A DNA stretch of 55,155 nucleotides from positions 1 to 55,155 of the forward strand of contig JALSGS010000036.1 in NCBI GenBank assembly GCA_026982695.1, given 5' to 3'. The notes under the pieces are model-generated. The model worked only from the letters and a program-made list of their open reading frames with translations, searched no databases and had not been told where the DNA came from. Both the position numbers and the translations under genes were made by a program. This stretch comes from Saprospiraceae bacterium. Its GTDB lineage: Bacteria; Bacteroidota; Bacteroidia; Chitinophagales; Saprospiraceae. Position 1 is the first letter of the stretch, and each line of letters begins with the position of its first letter. Positions 1 through 7,948 of this stretch are shown here, one piece after another.

Positions 1-238
1 GCATTAAATCACTTTGGGCCCTTCGACCAAAAGCTTGGGCGGTAATACCCGTAGTGCCCATGCGCAAAAAGCCGAAGTTCCAATAGATAAAGTTGAAGAT
101 CATTGATCCAATGCCCACCGCTGCTACGTGTTCGGCCGACAAGCGCCCCATGAGCAGCGTGTCTACAGAGCTGAGCAACGGCACAGATATGTTGCTCAAT
201 ATATTGGGTATTGCCAGTCGGAGGATTTCTTTGTTCAT
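1..238 (-). CDS. MATE-family multidrug/Na+ exporter, N-terminal fragment
   Basis: The gene runs off the left edge, so only the first 79 codons are visible, starting at the ATG complementary to 236-238. The translation begins MNKEILRLAIPNILSNISVP and continues with SSVDTLLMGRLS, then GIGSMIFNFIYW and GTTGITAQAFGR. These are typical first and second transmembrane helices of the MATE (NorM/DinF) family. Such transporters sit in the inner membrane and export cationic drugs or metabolites in exchange for H+ or Na+. The resemblance to DinF-type members is clear, but the substrate cannot be predicted. The gene is divergent from the secreted-protein gene at 319, with 80 bp between them. Confidence 0.85.
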   Translation of the reverse strand, partial: MNKEILRLAIPNILSNISVPLLSSVDTLLMGRLSAEHVAAVGIGSMIFNFIYWNFGFLRMGTTGITAQAFGRRAQSDLM

Positions 239-318
239 GTATCAGTTGTATGTTTGGGCGATGGTCCAAAATTTGTCTTGGCCTGGAGCTGTGTAGCATA
301 CATGGCAAAAATCACGTG

Positions 319-1341
319 ATGAGCCGCAATATCTTTCTCATTTTTCTTTTTGCAAGCTTGTCTTTGGGAATAAATGCCCAAGTGGTGCGTGAAGTGCCTT
401 TGGCCAATCCTTCGTTTGAAGGCGAAGCTGCGCCTAGCAAAGTGCCTGCCCAGTGGACGGACTGCGGCTACCAAACGGAGTCGCCACCCGATGTACAGCC
501 TGGGGCCTTTGGCGTAGACTTGCCAGCGGCCGAAGGCCATACCTACGTGGGGATGGTGGTGCGCGACAACTCTACTTATGAGGCCTTGGGGCAACGCCTT
601 CGCTATCCTCTCAGTGCTGATACATGCTATCAGCTCGACTTGTATTTGGGGCGAGCCAAAGCATATATGAGTATGAGCCGTTCGAGCAAGCAACGGGCCA
701 ACTTCGTCACACCTGTAATTTTGCGCATCTGGGGTGATGATACTGAGATGTGTGCGCGAGGCGACATCTTGGCAGTAAGCGAGCCGATCAAGTGGTATGG
801 TTGGCATCGCCAGCGCCTTATCTTGCAGCCCGTGCATCGGGTGCACTACCTGACGCTTGAAGCATACTATGCGCCCGACTTTGGCCGTGGCGTCAATGGG
901 CACTTACTCATCGATGGGCTCAGTAGTCTAAAACCTATGCCTTGTTCGGTCAGTGTGGCTCCTGTGCCTGGCAAGCAGCGGGTGATTGTTGGTCACACAG
1001 TAGCGCGTGATGCGCTGGCGGAGCTGCGCGCTGCGGTGGCTCAACAGGTGCCTCGTCTTCGCTTTGAGGGCTATATGCTAAGTCAAGAGAGTTTCGAAGC
1101 GCTTAAGGCCTTGGCCCCCGTGTTGCAAGCGCACTCCCAGTACGCCTTGGTATTAGCACTCAAGGCGGATTCAGCAAAGGATTTTGCCAAAAGAAAAAAA
1201 GCCTTGAAAGCGGCATTCAAAGCAGCAGGTGTACCACTCAAGCAGGTAGTGTTGTTGAGGTTCGAACCTGCCGGTGCATTTGCTTTTTCCTGGATCAGTA
1301 CTGAGGGGACCGTATGGGCACGTCTTAGGCGCATCCAATAA
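319..1341 (+). CDS. Secreted protein of unknown function
   Basis: This is a 340-residue protein that I do not recognise as a named family. I chose the ATG at 319 because it is followed directly by a good Sec signal peptide (MSRNIFLIFLFASLSLGINA, cleavage before Q); the reading frame is open further upstream but encodes no signal there. Residues about 25-215 contain NPSFEG, WTDCG and DTCYQLDLYLGRAK, a pattern seen in Bacteroidota exported proteins with a jelly-roll, carbohydrate-binding-like fold. The last 110 residues (FEALKALAPVLQ ... RKKALKAAFKAAGVP) resemble a degenerate OmpA-like domain; that is an inference. There is no T9SS tail. It converges on pth with a 5-bp gap. Confidence 0.7.
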   Translation: MSRNIFLIFLFASLSLGINAQVVREVPLANPSFEGEAAPSKVPAQWTDCGYQTESPPDVQPGAFGVDLPAAEGHTYVGMVVRDNSTYEALGQRLRYPLSADTCYQLDLYLGRAKAYMSMSRSSKQRANFVTPVILRIWGDDTEMCARGDILAVSEPIKWYGWHRQRLILQPVHRVHYLTLEAYYAPDFGRGVNGHLLIDGLSSLKPMPCSVSVAPVPGKQRVIVGHTVARDALAELRAAVAQQVPRLRFEGYMLSQESFEALKALAPVLQAHSQYALVLALKADSAKDFAKRKKALKAAFKAAGVPLKQVVLLRFEPAGAFAFSWISTEGTVWARLRRIQ

Positions 1342-1346
1342 GTTCC

Positions 1347-1979
1347 CTATTGGTTGAATTGGTTCATGGTGCGTTCTATGCCGATGGTGCAAAAGGCAAG
1401 GCAGGCATCGACGGCGCGTTGGATGATTTCAGGTAGCTGTTGAGCTTCTTCTTCCGTCCATCGGCCTAATACGTAGTCGGCTTGTCGGCCCTTGGGGAAG
1501 TTGTTGCCAATGCCTATGCGCAAGCGCGCGTATCGGTTGGTGGCCAAAACCTGATTGATGTCTTTTAGGCCATTGTGTCCTCCATCAGAGCCATGAGGGC
1601 GTAGGCGCAGTTTGCCCAAAGGCAGGTTGATATCGTCTACAACGACGAGCAGGCGTTCGGGCTTGAGCTTGAGTTGTTGGAGCCAGTAGCGCACGGCCTT
1701 GCCCGACCGATTCATGAAAGTAGAGGGTTTTAGCAGGTACAATGCACGGCCTCGGTATTTGATGGCACTCAAATCGCCTAATGTTTTACGTGCCCATTGT
1801 GACTCATAGCGACGAGCTAACTCATCTACCACTTCAAAGCCGATGTTGTGGCGGGTGAACTCATATTCGGGTCCCATATTGCCCAGACCGACAATCAAAT
1901 ATTTCATGCCTTCTTCTTCGCGTTGGTTGTGTTGCTTGCGAAAAAATGAAAGAAGCTGCTTCCACATAGGGCGCTGCAT
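1347..1979 (-). CDS. pth: Peptidyl-tRNA hydrolase
   Basis: Pth cleaves the ester bond of peptidyl-tRNAs released prematurely from ribosomes, recycling tRNA in the cytoplasm. The family core starts at residue 25 (MKYLIVGLGNMGPEYEFTRH). The catalytic His is H44 in TRHNIGF, the conserved Asn is N34 in GLGN, and VVDDINLPLGKLRLR and GSDGGHNGLK are the substrate-site loops. The 24-residue extension before the core is basic and hydrophobic (MWKQLLSFFRK); similar N-terminal extensions are common in Bacteroidota Pth, so the upstream ATG is kept, but starting at residue 25 (nucleotide 1907) is also possible. It lies 6 bp downstream of the M15 peptidase gene on the same strand and may be co-transcribed with it. 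Confidence 0.95.
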   Translation of the reverse strand: MQRPMWKQLLSFFRKQHNQREEEGMKYLIVGLGNMGPEYEFTRHNIGFEVVDELARRYESQWARKTLGDLSAIKYRGRALYLLKPSTFMNRSGKAVRYWLQQLKLKPERLLVVVDDINLPLGKLRLRPHGSDGGHNGLKDINQVLATNRYARLRIGIGNNFPKGRQADYVLGRWTEEEAQQLPEIIQRAVDACLAFCTIGIERTMNQFNQ

Positions 1980-1985
1980 TGTAGG

Positions 1986-2768
1986 CTAAAAACAATCTTC
2001 GTTGATGCCCAGTACATATCGCTTTACCACCTGAATTTGTGGGGCCGTTTCGGCACCTTGGAAGCCGGAGATCATCTGGTCGGTCAGTTGGGTGCGTGCC
2101 AGTTGTGTGAGCTGACGCGCAATGGGCCGGTAACTCCAATGCCACTTTTCTTCGTTGTAGCCCCAGGGGCGCTGAGGCCCTTTAGCGGTATAAGGCTGGC
2201 AAAATCCGTATTCGTGGGCGTGTGCTACTAGCCATTCGTATTCGTGCTGACCCTGTCCTTGTTCGAAGTAGGAATTTTCGAAAGCGTTAAGATCAATGTC
2301 GGTGCCCCAGTGGTGGCGTGAGGTTCCAGGCATCGAGCTGTACTCCAGAATTTTTAGTGCTCTTTGCACGGGGTCAGGTATCGCTTGAGCTAGGTTCATA
2401 CCATCGACTAAGCGTTCGCCTCGCCACTTAGCTTCCCAAATGCGCTTCTGATGTTGAAAGGGTCGCGTAGCTGAGCGAATGATTAGGGTGATGCCATCTG
2501 CTTGGGCTGCGCGATACATGCGCACGAAAGCATGGTAGGCATCGCGTCGCAGGAACATGTCGGGTTTGTCACAGTGTTCAGGTGCAATGCGCACAAAGTC
2601 GGGGTGGGTGGCTGGGTTGAACCGTCCCATTAGATAGTCGATTGAGAAAGATAGCGAGTCTGCTTGTCGAGATATATCATCAGTGGTGCTTTTTGCTGGT
2701 GGTGTTTGGTGGGTATTGCAGCTTAGCCAAAGTGTTACAGAAAGGGCGATAAAAGTCCAGCGCATCAT
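1986..2768 (-). CDS. M15-family peptidase lipoprotein (D-Ala-D-Ala carboxypeptidase type)
   Basis: A VanY-like zinc peptidase, expected to trim peptidoglycan stem peptides in the periplasm. From the ATG pair at 2763-2768 the protein has 260 residues, with a lipoprotein signal ending LWLSC (Cys17). The zinc site is visible as S150-R-H152-H-W-G155-T-D-I-D159 (the SxHxxG...D motif) and E207-K-W-H210-W (the ExxHW motif). TLIIRSATRPFQHQKRIWE matches the start of the M15 domain. The frame stays open for about 98 codons upstream, but that part has no signal peptide and is not family-like. The gene diverges from apaG. It is assigned by motif; D,D- versus L,D- specificity is not decided. Confidence 0.85.
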   Translation of the reverse strand: MMRWTFIALSVTLWLSCNTHQTPPAKSTTDDISRQADSLSFSIDYLMGRFNPATHPDFVRIAPEHCDKPDMFLRRDAYHAFVRMYRAAQADGITLIIRSATRPFQHQKRIWEAKWRGERLVDGMNLAQAIPDPVQRALKILEYSSMPGTSRHHWGTDIDLNAFENSYFEQGQGQHEYEWLVAHAHEYGFCQPYTAKGPQRPWGYNEEKWHWSYRPIARQLTQLARTQLTDQMISGFQGAETAPQIQVVKRYVLGINEDCF

Positions 2769-2855
2769 AAGGCCATGTGATTTAAAATCGGGGAATGTAT
2801 CAATGTTTAAAAAACTGGGGTGCATAGATACCCAATTCTTTGAGATGCAGAAAAG

Positions 2856-2886
2856 TTTTTCAACTGGTGTGGAGCAGCTATATTTG
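2856..2886 (+). promoter_or_regulatory. Likely apaG promoter
   Basis: TATATTTG at 2879-2886 matches the Bacteroidota sigma -7 consensus TAnnTTTG. A T5 tract at 2856-2860 lies 18 bp upstream, where the -33 element belongs. The apaG ATG follows 38 bp downstream of the -7 element. Confidence 0.45.
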
Positions 2887-2924
2887 TTCTGTGTTCCTGT
2901 TTTAAAAGTATAGTGTTTTTTAAC

Positions 2925-3311
2925 ATGAACAAAGCAACGACACTCGGCATTACTGTGAGTGTGGTGGCTCGTTACGAGCCGCAGCATTCTCGGCCGCACT
3001 TGCAGCGATACGTGTTTTCTTATCACATTACCATTGAAAACCATAGTAACGCCACTGTACAATTATTGCGGCGCCATTGGCACATTGTAGATGCTGCAGG
3101 TATGCGGCGTGAGGTGGAAGGTCCAGGAGTGATTGGGCAACAGCCCATATTGGATCCAGGGGAATCGCATAGTTATTCGAGCTGGTGCCCTTTATCCACT
3201 CCAGTAGGTAAAATGTATGGTACTTTTTTAATGGTGCGCCAAGTGGACGGACGGCTATTCAAGGTGTGCATACCCGAATTTGCCCTTGAGGCTCCTGCCA
3301 TATGGAACTGA
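2925..3311 (+). CDS. apaG: ApaG-domain protein (DUF525)
   Basis: A 128-residue protein, matching the usual length of about 125, made of a single ApaG/DUF525 beta-sandwich domain. The typical features are all present: TLGITVSVVARYEPQHS, YVFSYHITIENHSNATVQLL, RRHWHIVDAAGM, GPGVIGQQPILDPGESHSYSS and GTFLMVR. The fold is fibronectin-III-like. The family is linked to cobalt/magnesium resistance and diadenosine-tetraphosphate metabolism in enterobacteria, but the biochemical role is not settled. I chose the ATG at 2925; an in-frame GTG four codons upstream is less likely. It diverges from the M15 lipoprotein gene. Confidence 0.93.
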   Translation: MNKATTLGITVSVVARYEPQHSRPHLQRYVFSYHITIENHSNATVQLLRRHWHIVDAAGMRREVEGPGVIGQQPILDPGESHSYSSWCPLSTPVGKMYGTFLMVRQVDGRLFKVCIPEFALEAPAIWN

Positions 3312-3380
3312 ACAAGCTGTGCTGATCGCCTAACTTTTGCTGTAGAACTGCCCTTATTGGTAGAGGATGTGGTGCATGCG

Positions 3381-3812
3381 TTATTTGTCTTCTTCTACTA
3401 CTGCAATACATTTTAGCTCGATGGCAATAGGTGTGGGCAATGCGGTGATCCCTACAGTAGTGCGGCATGGCTGGTTGTCGCGAAAATACGTCGCATAGAT
3501 GCGGTTGAATGTGTGGAAATCGCGCTCCATGTTGGTGAGAAACACAGTAATATCTACTAAGGATTCCCAGTGGGCACCACAGGCTTCGAGTACAGTGCGT
3601 ACGTTTCGGAAAACTGCATGGCACTGCGCTTCGAAGTCGAACTCGATAAAATTGCCCGAAGGGCTGCGCTTCAAGCCAGGTACTTCATTGGTTTCAGGAT
3701 CACGTGGCCCAATACCAGAAAGGAACAAGAGGTTGCCTACACGGCGCGCGTGTGGATAGCGCCCAACAGGCTTGGGTGCTTTAGATGCGTCAAACTTCTT
3801 TGATTTGCTCAT
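3381..3812 (-). CDS. RidA-family protein (2-aminomuconate deaminase-like)
   Basis: A 143-residue member of the RidA/YjgF/UK114 family, which hydrolyses reactive enamine/imine intermediates in the cytoplasm. Family landmarks are GNLLFLSGIGPRDPETNEVPG, FDFEAQCHAVFRNVRTVLEA, DITVFLTNMERDF and PCRTTVGITALP, with the Arg that contacts the substrate carboxylate. The GPRDPETNEVPG stretch and the GRYPHARRVG start resemble 2-aminomuconate deaminases of tryptophan/kynurenine degradation more than classic RidA, but no other gene of that pathway is nearby, so the substrate is an inference. It lies 59 bp downstream of an O-methyltransferase gene on the same strand. Confidence 0.88.
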   Translation of the reverse strand: MSKSKKFDASKAPKPVGRYPHARRVGNLLFLSGIGPRDPETNEVPGLKRSPSGNFIEFDFEAQCHAVFRNVRTVLEACGAHWESLVDITVFLTNMERDFHTFNRIYATYFRDNQPCRTTVGITALPTPIAIELKCIAVVEEDK

Positions 3813-3821
3813 GCTGAGAAC

Positions 3822-3837
3822 TTTTTCAGCTGAAAAA
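3822..3837. promoter_or_regulatory. 16-bp perfect palindrome upstream of the RidA gene
   Basis: TTTTTCAGCTGAAAAA is perfectly self-complementary and lies 10 bp before the start codon of the RidA-family gene, between it and the O-methyltransferase stop. It could be an operator or overlap the ribosome-binding region. No regulator can be assigned. Confidence 0.3.
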
Positions 3838-3871
3838 TGCCTACTGTGTAGTGATTATAGCATCACTTCCT

Positions 3872-4534
3872 TTACAACTTTCGAGCTAAAGTAAGGCCAT
3901 CGGCTAAGGTGAGTAGTGACAGCTCGACGCGATCATCTTTATGTAGATGCGCGTTGAAGTTTCGGATAGCTTCTGTCTCGGATTCTTGATTGTGGGGATC
4001 GACTACTTTACCATCCCACAGTGTGTTATCGATGGCAATTAGCCCGCCGGGGCGTATTAGCTGCAAGCACAGCTCATAATAAGTAATGTAGTTTTCTTTG
4101 TCGGCATCGATGAAGGCAAAGTCGTAGCGGTTGGTGTGGCCTTGATCGATGAGGGAGGTGAGTGTGTCACGAGCGGGGGCGATACGCAGGTCAATTTTAT
4201 CAGTTACGCCGGCTTCTTGCCAATAGGGCAAACCAACACGTGGCCACTTTTCTTCTATTTCACAGGCCACCACATGTCCTGTCTGAGGCAGTGCCAGGGC
4301 TACGGCCAGCGTACTATAGCCTGTAAATACGCCTACTTCGATGGTTTGAGTGGCTCCCAACAGGTGGATGAGCAGTTGCATGAATTGTGCTTGATCGGGC
4401 GCAATTTGCATGTTGGCTTCAGGTAGTGATTGGGTTTTTTCGCGCAAGCGCTGCATTGGTGGTGGCTCGCGTAGGCTTACCGAGAGTAAGTACTCGTATA
4501 GGGCGTCGTGTATGGGGGTGGGCCGTAGCGACAT
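3872..4534 (-). CDS. SAM-dependent O-methyltransferase (caffeoyl-CoA OMT-like)
   Basis: A 220-residue class I methyltransferase of the cation-dependent O-methyltransferase family (bacterial YrrM/COMT-like). Visible motifs are the SAM-binding loop IEVGVFTGYSTLAVA (residues about 65-79), VVACEIEEKWP (acidic residue for ribose), YDFAFIDADKENY (motif with the metal-binding Asp) and GGLIAIDNTLWDGKV (catalytic/metal Asp-Asn). It methylates hydroxyls of small molecules in the cytoplasm; the natural acceptor is unknown. A good promoter lies directly upstream, and the RidA-family gene is downstream on the same strand. Confidence 0.9.
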   Translation of the reverse strand: MSLRPTPIHDALYEYLLSVSLREPPPMQRLREKTQSLPEANMQIAPDQAQFMQLLIHLLGATQTIEVGVFTGYSTLAVALALPQTGHVVACEIEEKWPRVGLPYWQEAGVTDKIDLRIAPARDTLTSLIDQGHTNRYDFAFIDADKENYITYYELCLQLIRPGGLIAIDNTLWDGKVVDPHNQESETEAIRNFNAHLHKDDRVELSLLTLADGLTLARKL

Positions 4535-4562
4535 GATGGTTGCGTTTTGCTATCGGTGTGGC

Positions 4563-4594
4563 CGAAAGTAATAGCTTCTGGGCGTTTGGCAAAA
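4563..4594 (-). promoter_or_regulatory. Promoter of the O-methyltransferase/RidA pair
   Basis: Read on the minus strand, TTTTG (4594-4590), a 19-bp spacer and TACTTTCG (4570-4563) fit the Bacteroidota promoter pattern of a -33 TTTG element and a -7 TAnnTTCG/TTTG element. The start codon follows 28 bp downstream. The -33 element lies right beside the T-tract of the upstream terminator. Confidence 0.6.
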
Positions 4595-4595
4595 G

Positions 4596-4627
4596 AAAAA
4601 ATGCCATGAGCTTTGTTTAGCTCATGG
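4596..4627 (-). terminator. Rho-independent terminator of the DUF4197 gene
   Basis: On the minus strand CCATGAGCT (4627-4619) and AGCTCATGG (4612-4604) form a perfect 9-bp stem with a 6-nt loop. CA and T6 (4601-4596) follow. It lies about 60 bp after the DUF4197 stop codon. Confidence 0.75.
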
Positions 4628-4685
4628 TCAAGGCGTGTATTTTGCCGAAAGGTTAGCGGTTGTGCGCATACAGGATATAGCAGCC

Positions 4686-5405
4686 TCAGCGGCCGTCTTG
4701 TTTGGCAAATACGCGTCGTAGCAAATCGGTAGTGCGTGCCGAGACGTCGTGACGTATCTGTTGCTCTTTAAGTGCGACCATGGCGAAGAGTCCTTCGAGG
4801 GCTTGGCGCGTGACGTAGTCGTCCAGGTCGGCATTTACTTTTTCCACTAAGGGAATGCTATTGTAGGCATTGACGGCGTCGGCCCAGTATTGGCGTGCAT
4901 TAAATTTGTCCAAAGACGAGACAATAACTGGATTGAATGCTTCGTAGAGTTGTTGCCAGGTGGCTTGCCGCAGGTAGGCCGTAGCAGCGGTATCGGCACC
5001 CATGAGAATATTCATGGCATCTTGAAAGCTCATCTGGCTGATTGCTTCCTTAAATATAGGGGCAGCGCGTTTGGCTGCATCTTCGGCACCACGGTTGATT
5101 TTTTCCACCAGGGTTTGCTCGATATTGTTGAATCCCGGTACGTTTTGCAGCTTATTGGCCACTTTACGCGCTGGCGGGGGTAAATCAATGCGATAGGGGC
5201 TGTTGAAGTAACCACCTTGTTGAGCGAGTTTCTGGGCACCTTCTGTGATCCCCAGTTCGAGGGCTTGCTTGAGGCCGGCAGCTATTTCGGAAGGGGTGAG
5301 TTGTTGGCCCTGATCGACAATGGTACCCATAGTTTGTCGCAAAGTAGCAGGGTCGCAAGCAGCAAGTTGTGTCAAGGCGAGGACAAAAATCCATTTGTGT
5401 TTCAT
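4686..5405 (-). CDS. DUF4197 lipoprotein
   Basis: A 239-residue protein matching the DUF4197 family, widespread in Bacteroidota and Proteobacteria and of unknown function. It has a lipoprotein signal (MKHKWIFVLALTQLAAC, Cys17). Diagnostic stretches are LTPSEIAAGLKQALELGITE, GYFNSPYRIDLPP, VPGFNNIEQTLVEKINRGAE, APIFKEAISQMSFQDAMNIL and ATAYLRQATWQQLYEAF. It is probably anchored to the periplasmic face of a membrane. It sits 51 bp downstream of the TlpA-like gene on the same strand and ends at a strong terminator. Confidence 0.88.
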   Translation of the reverse strand: MKHKWIFVLALTQLAACDPATLRQTMGTIVDQGQQLTPSEIAAGLKQALELGITEGAQKLAQQGGYFNSPYRIDLPPPARKVANKLQNVPGFNNIEQTLVEKINRGAEDAAKRAAPIFKEAISQMSFQDAMNILMGADTAATAYLRQATWQQLYEAFNPVIVSSLDKFNARQYWADAVNAYNSIPLVEKVNADLDDYVTRQALEGLFAMVALKEQQIRHDVSARTTDLLRRVFAKQDGR

Positions 5406-5456
5406 GGGGTGATATATGTTGCTTGATGAAAAATGAGAATGCTGGATGTAAGCGGG

Positions 5457-5945
5457 TCACTTGGCCAATGCCGCAATTTTTTTCTCTAATTCGTACTCAT
5501 CGCCGGGTACATATCCATTGTGGGTATATACAATGGTGCCATCAGGTGCGATGAGCAGTGAGTAAGGGATGGTTTGGAAATTGAATGCATTGCGCACTTT
5601 GTTTTCTTCGCCGTGTAGAATGGTGTATTCCCAGCCTTTGGTGGTAACCATGGCAGGTACTTTTGCCAGTGCGCGCTGGTTGTCAATTGTTACAGCTACG
5701 ATTTCTACATTGTACTTTTCTTTCCATTCGGGATAGAGGTCGGCTAGTGCATCGAGCTCTTTTTTACAAGGAGAGCACCAAGTGGCCCAAAAGCTCAATA
5801 CGACGATTTTGCCGCCTTTTGTGAGTTCTTTTGCTGCTACGTTCTCCCCATATAAGGTTCGGAAAGTGATATCGGGCAAGGATTTCTGAGACCAAGCATT
5901 TAGAGCAAGGCATAGCACAAGGGCGGAGGTGAAAAAGGTTTTCAT
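5457..5945 (-). CDS. TlpA/ResA-like periplasmic thioredoxin
   Basis: A 162-residue exported thioredoxin-fold oxidoreductase. The signal peptide is MKTFFTSALVLCLALNAWSQ, the redox-active site is W56-C57-S-P-C60 in VVLSFWATWCSPC, and the cis-Pro loop is QTIPYSLLIAPDGTIVY. TlpA/ResA proteins reduce disulfides in periplasmic or surface proteins. It diverges from the DUF6029 and Omp28 genes, and Omp28 also has a thioredoxin fold with a CxxC, so the three may form one envelope redox module. The family call is firm; the target proteins are unknown. Confidence 0.9.
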   Translation of the reverse strand: MKTFFTSALVLCLALNAWSQKSLPDITFRTLYGENVAAKELTKGGKIVVLSFWATWCSPCKKELDALADLYPEWKEKYNVEIVAVTIDNQRALAKVPAMVTTKGWEYTILHGEENKVRNAFNFQTIPYSLLIAPDGTIVYTHNGYVPGDEYELEKKIAALAK

Positions 5946-6207
5946 ATTGGCGTGGTGTTTTATGAGTTAAGCAGAAAATGTGGTTAGGCGACTGGCTAAT
6001 ACAAAAAATATACTCAGTCGCATTGAGGCGTTTCGGAAAATCTGTCTCAAAATTGTGTATCTCTTAAGTCTCATAGTAGCATGCTTTAGGGAAATGCCCC
6101 GTGTAAAAGGCCACTATTGTTTTTTGGTGTGCTAACCAGAGCACTCAAAATTGGGGTATTCGAAGCATTTGTCTATTATTTTTAACGCCATGTTAACCTG
6201 CGAACCT
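5946..6207. other. Divergent intergenic region
   Basis: About 260 bp between the TlpA-like gene and the DUF6029 gene. It must hold two divergent promoters. I see no exact TAnnTTTG element, hairpin or small gene that I would defend. Confidence 0.4.
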
Positions 6208-7929
6208 ATGGGTAATTGGCCATTTTACTTCCGTTTTTTGCCTATAAAACTTCAACAAATAAGGTGTTTTTACAAAAGATGGTTGCAGTGCATAGCATAT
6301 ATGGCATTGTATTGGGCATTTTTGTATCCAGTGCAAGTTGTGGCCCAACAGCGTGGTATGCTATCGGGTAACCTGGAGGCCAATGGCAATTTCTTCATAC
6401 GAGACACTCTCATCGGTGCGGGCAACACACCTCAGTACGATTACCAGCTCTACGGTGCTGATGCATGGCTCAATCTCGTATATGCATGTAGTGGAGATTT
6501 TGAAGCAGCTGTGCGCTTCGATCTGTTTCAAAACTCTAATTTGCTCAACCCTACAGGTAGCTATACCGATCAAGGTATTGGGCGTTGGTATTTGCGCAAG
6601 CAAATTGGCAAGCTGGACCTTACTGGTGGCTATATCTACGATCAGATTGGTTCGGGCATTGTCTTTCGGGCTTACGAAGAGCGACCGCTGGCCATTGACA
6701 ATGCACTGTACGGTTTGCGGTTGGCCTATCAGCTATCGCCCAATTGGCAAATTCGTGCTTTTACAGGACGCCAAAAACAACAGTTTGATGCGTATGCCTC
6801 GAGCATACGGGCTATGGCTATAGACGGCTTTTGGACAAGCGACTCTAGCTCGCTCACCTTGGTGCCGGGCATCGGAATGGTGAGCCGTACCATCGATGAT
6901 GCTTCGGTGAATTTGCTGACAGCTGAGCTGGCCACCTACGAAGAGGCCGACCGCTTTGTGCCGCATTACAATACGTATGCAGTCAGCCTATACAATACGC
7001 TGACTGCAGGACCTGTGGTGTGGTATGTGGAAGGAGCGTGGAAAAGCGCCGATGTGATGTTTGATCCATTTGCTCCCCGCATTACCAGCAATGGCGATAC
7101 GCTTGTAGGCAAGTATTACAGTGCTGATGGTGCTGTCATCTATTCGAGCTTTAGCTATGCACAGGGTAAATTGGGACTCACTATAGAGGGCAAGTACACG
7201 GAGCACTTCGAGTTTCGCACGCGTCCTCAGGAGTCAGCCAACCGTGGGCTGATCAACTATTTGCCACCCATGACGCGTGTCAATACTTATCGGCTCACGG
7301 CGCGCTATAATGCGGCCACTCAGTTTTTGGGCGAATACGCCTGGCAAGCTGATTTTCGCTATGCCCATAGCCGCAAGCTTCAATTCAACTTCAACATTTC
7401 AAACCTTACGACACTTGAACAGGAGCTGCTCTATCGCGAGCTAGTAGCTGAAATGACTTATAAGTACAAGCGCCAATGGCAGCTGATCGCAGGCATACAG
7501 CGTCAACAGTACAATCAGGAGGTGTATGAAGTAAAACCAGGTGTGCCGCTTGTGCAGACCATCACGCCGTACTTTGATTTCCTGTACAAACTAAGCCGCC
7601 GTAAGGCCATTCGCGTGGAAGGGCAGTACATGGCCACGCAACAAGATTATGGCAGTTGGGCTTTTGCGCTACTCGAATGGACGTGGGCACCTCATTGGGC
7701 ATTCACCATTTCCGACATGTACAACGTGCAGCCCCAAAAGACATTTGATGCTGCAGGCAACCCCTTGCCGATTCACTATCCTCGCATAGACGTGTACTAT
7801 ACGCAGGGGCCCAACCGCTTTTCCATTAGTTATGTCAAGCAGGTAGAGGGTGTAGTGTGCTCAGGTGGTATATGCCGGCTGGAGCCGGCTTTTAGCGGTG
7901 TGAAGGTGACCGTAAATTCTTCTTTCTGA
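6208..7929 (+). CDS. DUF6029-type outer-membrane beta-barrel protein
   Basis: A large secreted protein with alternating aromatic/polar strands throughout (GGYIYDQIGSGIVFRAYEE, LALYG-type turns, TISDMYNVQPQ), ending in a hydrophobic C-terminal strand GVKVTVNSSF. It matches the Bacteroidota-specific DUF6029 family, predicted outer-membrane barrels. RDTLIGAGNTPQYDYQLYGADAWLN at the mature N-terminus is typical. The start is uncertain: the frame is open from 6151, and candidate ATGs lie at 6151, 6208 and 6301. The hydrophobic stretch CIAYMALYWAFLYPVQVVA is the signal peptide, so 6208 gives a basic n-region and 6301 gives almost none. The Omp28-type lipoprotein gene follows after 19 bp and is probably co-transcribed. 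Confidence 0.75.
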   Translation: MGNWPFYFRFLPIKLQQIRCFYKRWLQCIAYMALYWAFLYPVQVVAQQRGMLSGNLEANGNFFIRDTLIGAGNTPQYDYQLYGADAWLNLVYACSGDFEAAVRFDLFQNSNLLNPTGSYTDQGIGRWYLRKQIGKLDLTGGYIYDQIGSGIVFRAYEERPLAIDNALYGLRLAYQLSPNWQIRAFTGRQKQQFDAYASSIRAMAIDGFWTSDSSSLTLVPGIGMVSRTIDDASVNLLTAELATYEEADRFVPHYNTYAVSLYNTLTAGPVVWYVEGAWKSADVMFDPFAPRITSNGDTLVGKYYSADGAVIYSSFSYAQGKLGLTIEGKYTEHFEFRTRPQESANRGLINYLPPMTRVNTYRLTARYNAATQFLGEYAWQADFRYAHSRKLQFNFNISNLTTLEQELLYRELVAEMTYKYKRQWQLIAGIQRQQYNQEVYEVKPGVPLVQTITPYFDFLYKLSRRKAIRVEGQYMATQQDYGSWAFALLEWTWAPHWAFTISDMYNVQPQKTFDAAGNPLPIHYPRIDVYYTQGPNRFSISYVKQVEGVVCSGGICRLEPAFSGVKVTVNSSF

Positions 7930-7948
7930 ATTTGGAAAACATTGTTAG

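Noticed and set aside
9-308. 99-codon minus-strand frame at the left edge
   Set aside because: It overlaps the clear MATE exporter frame, which is cut by the window edge; its own translation has no family pattern.
2769-3062. 98-codon upstream extension of the M15 lipoprotein
   Set aside because: It would bury the lipoprotein signal peptide and overlap apaG; the ATG pair at 2763-2768 fits the signal.
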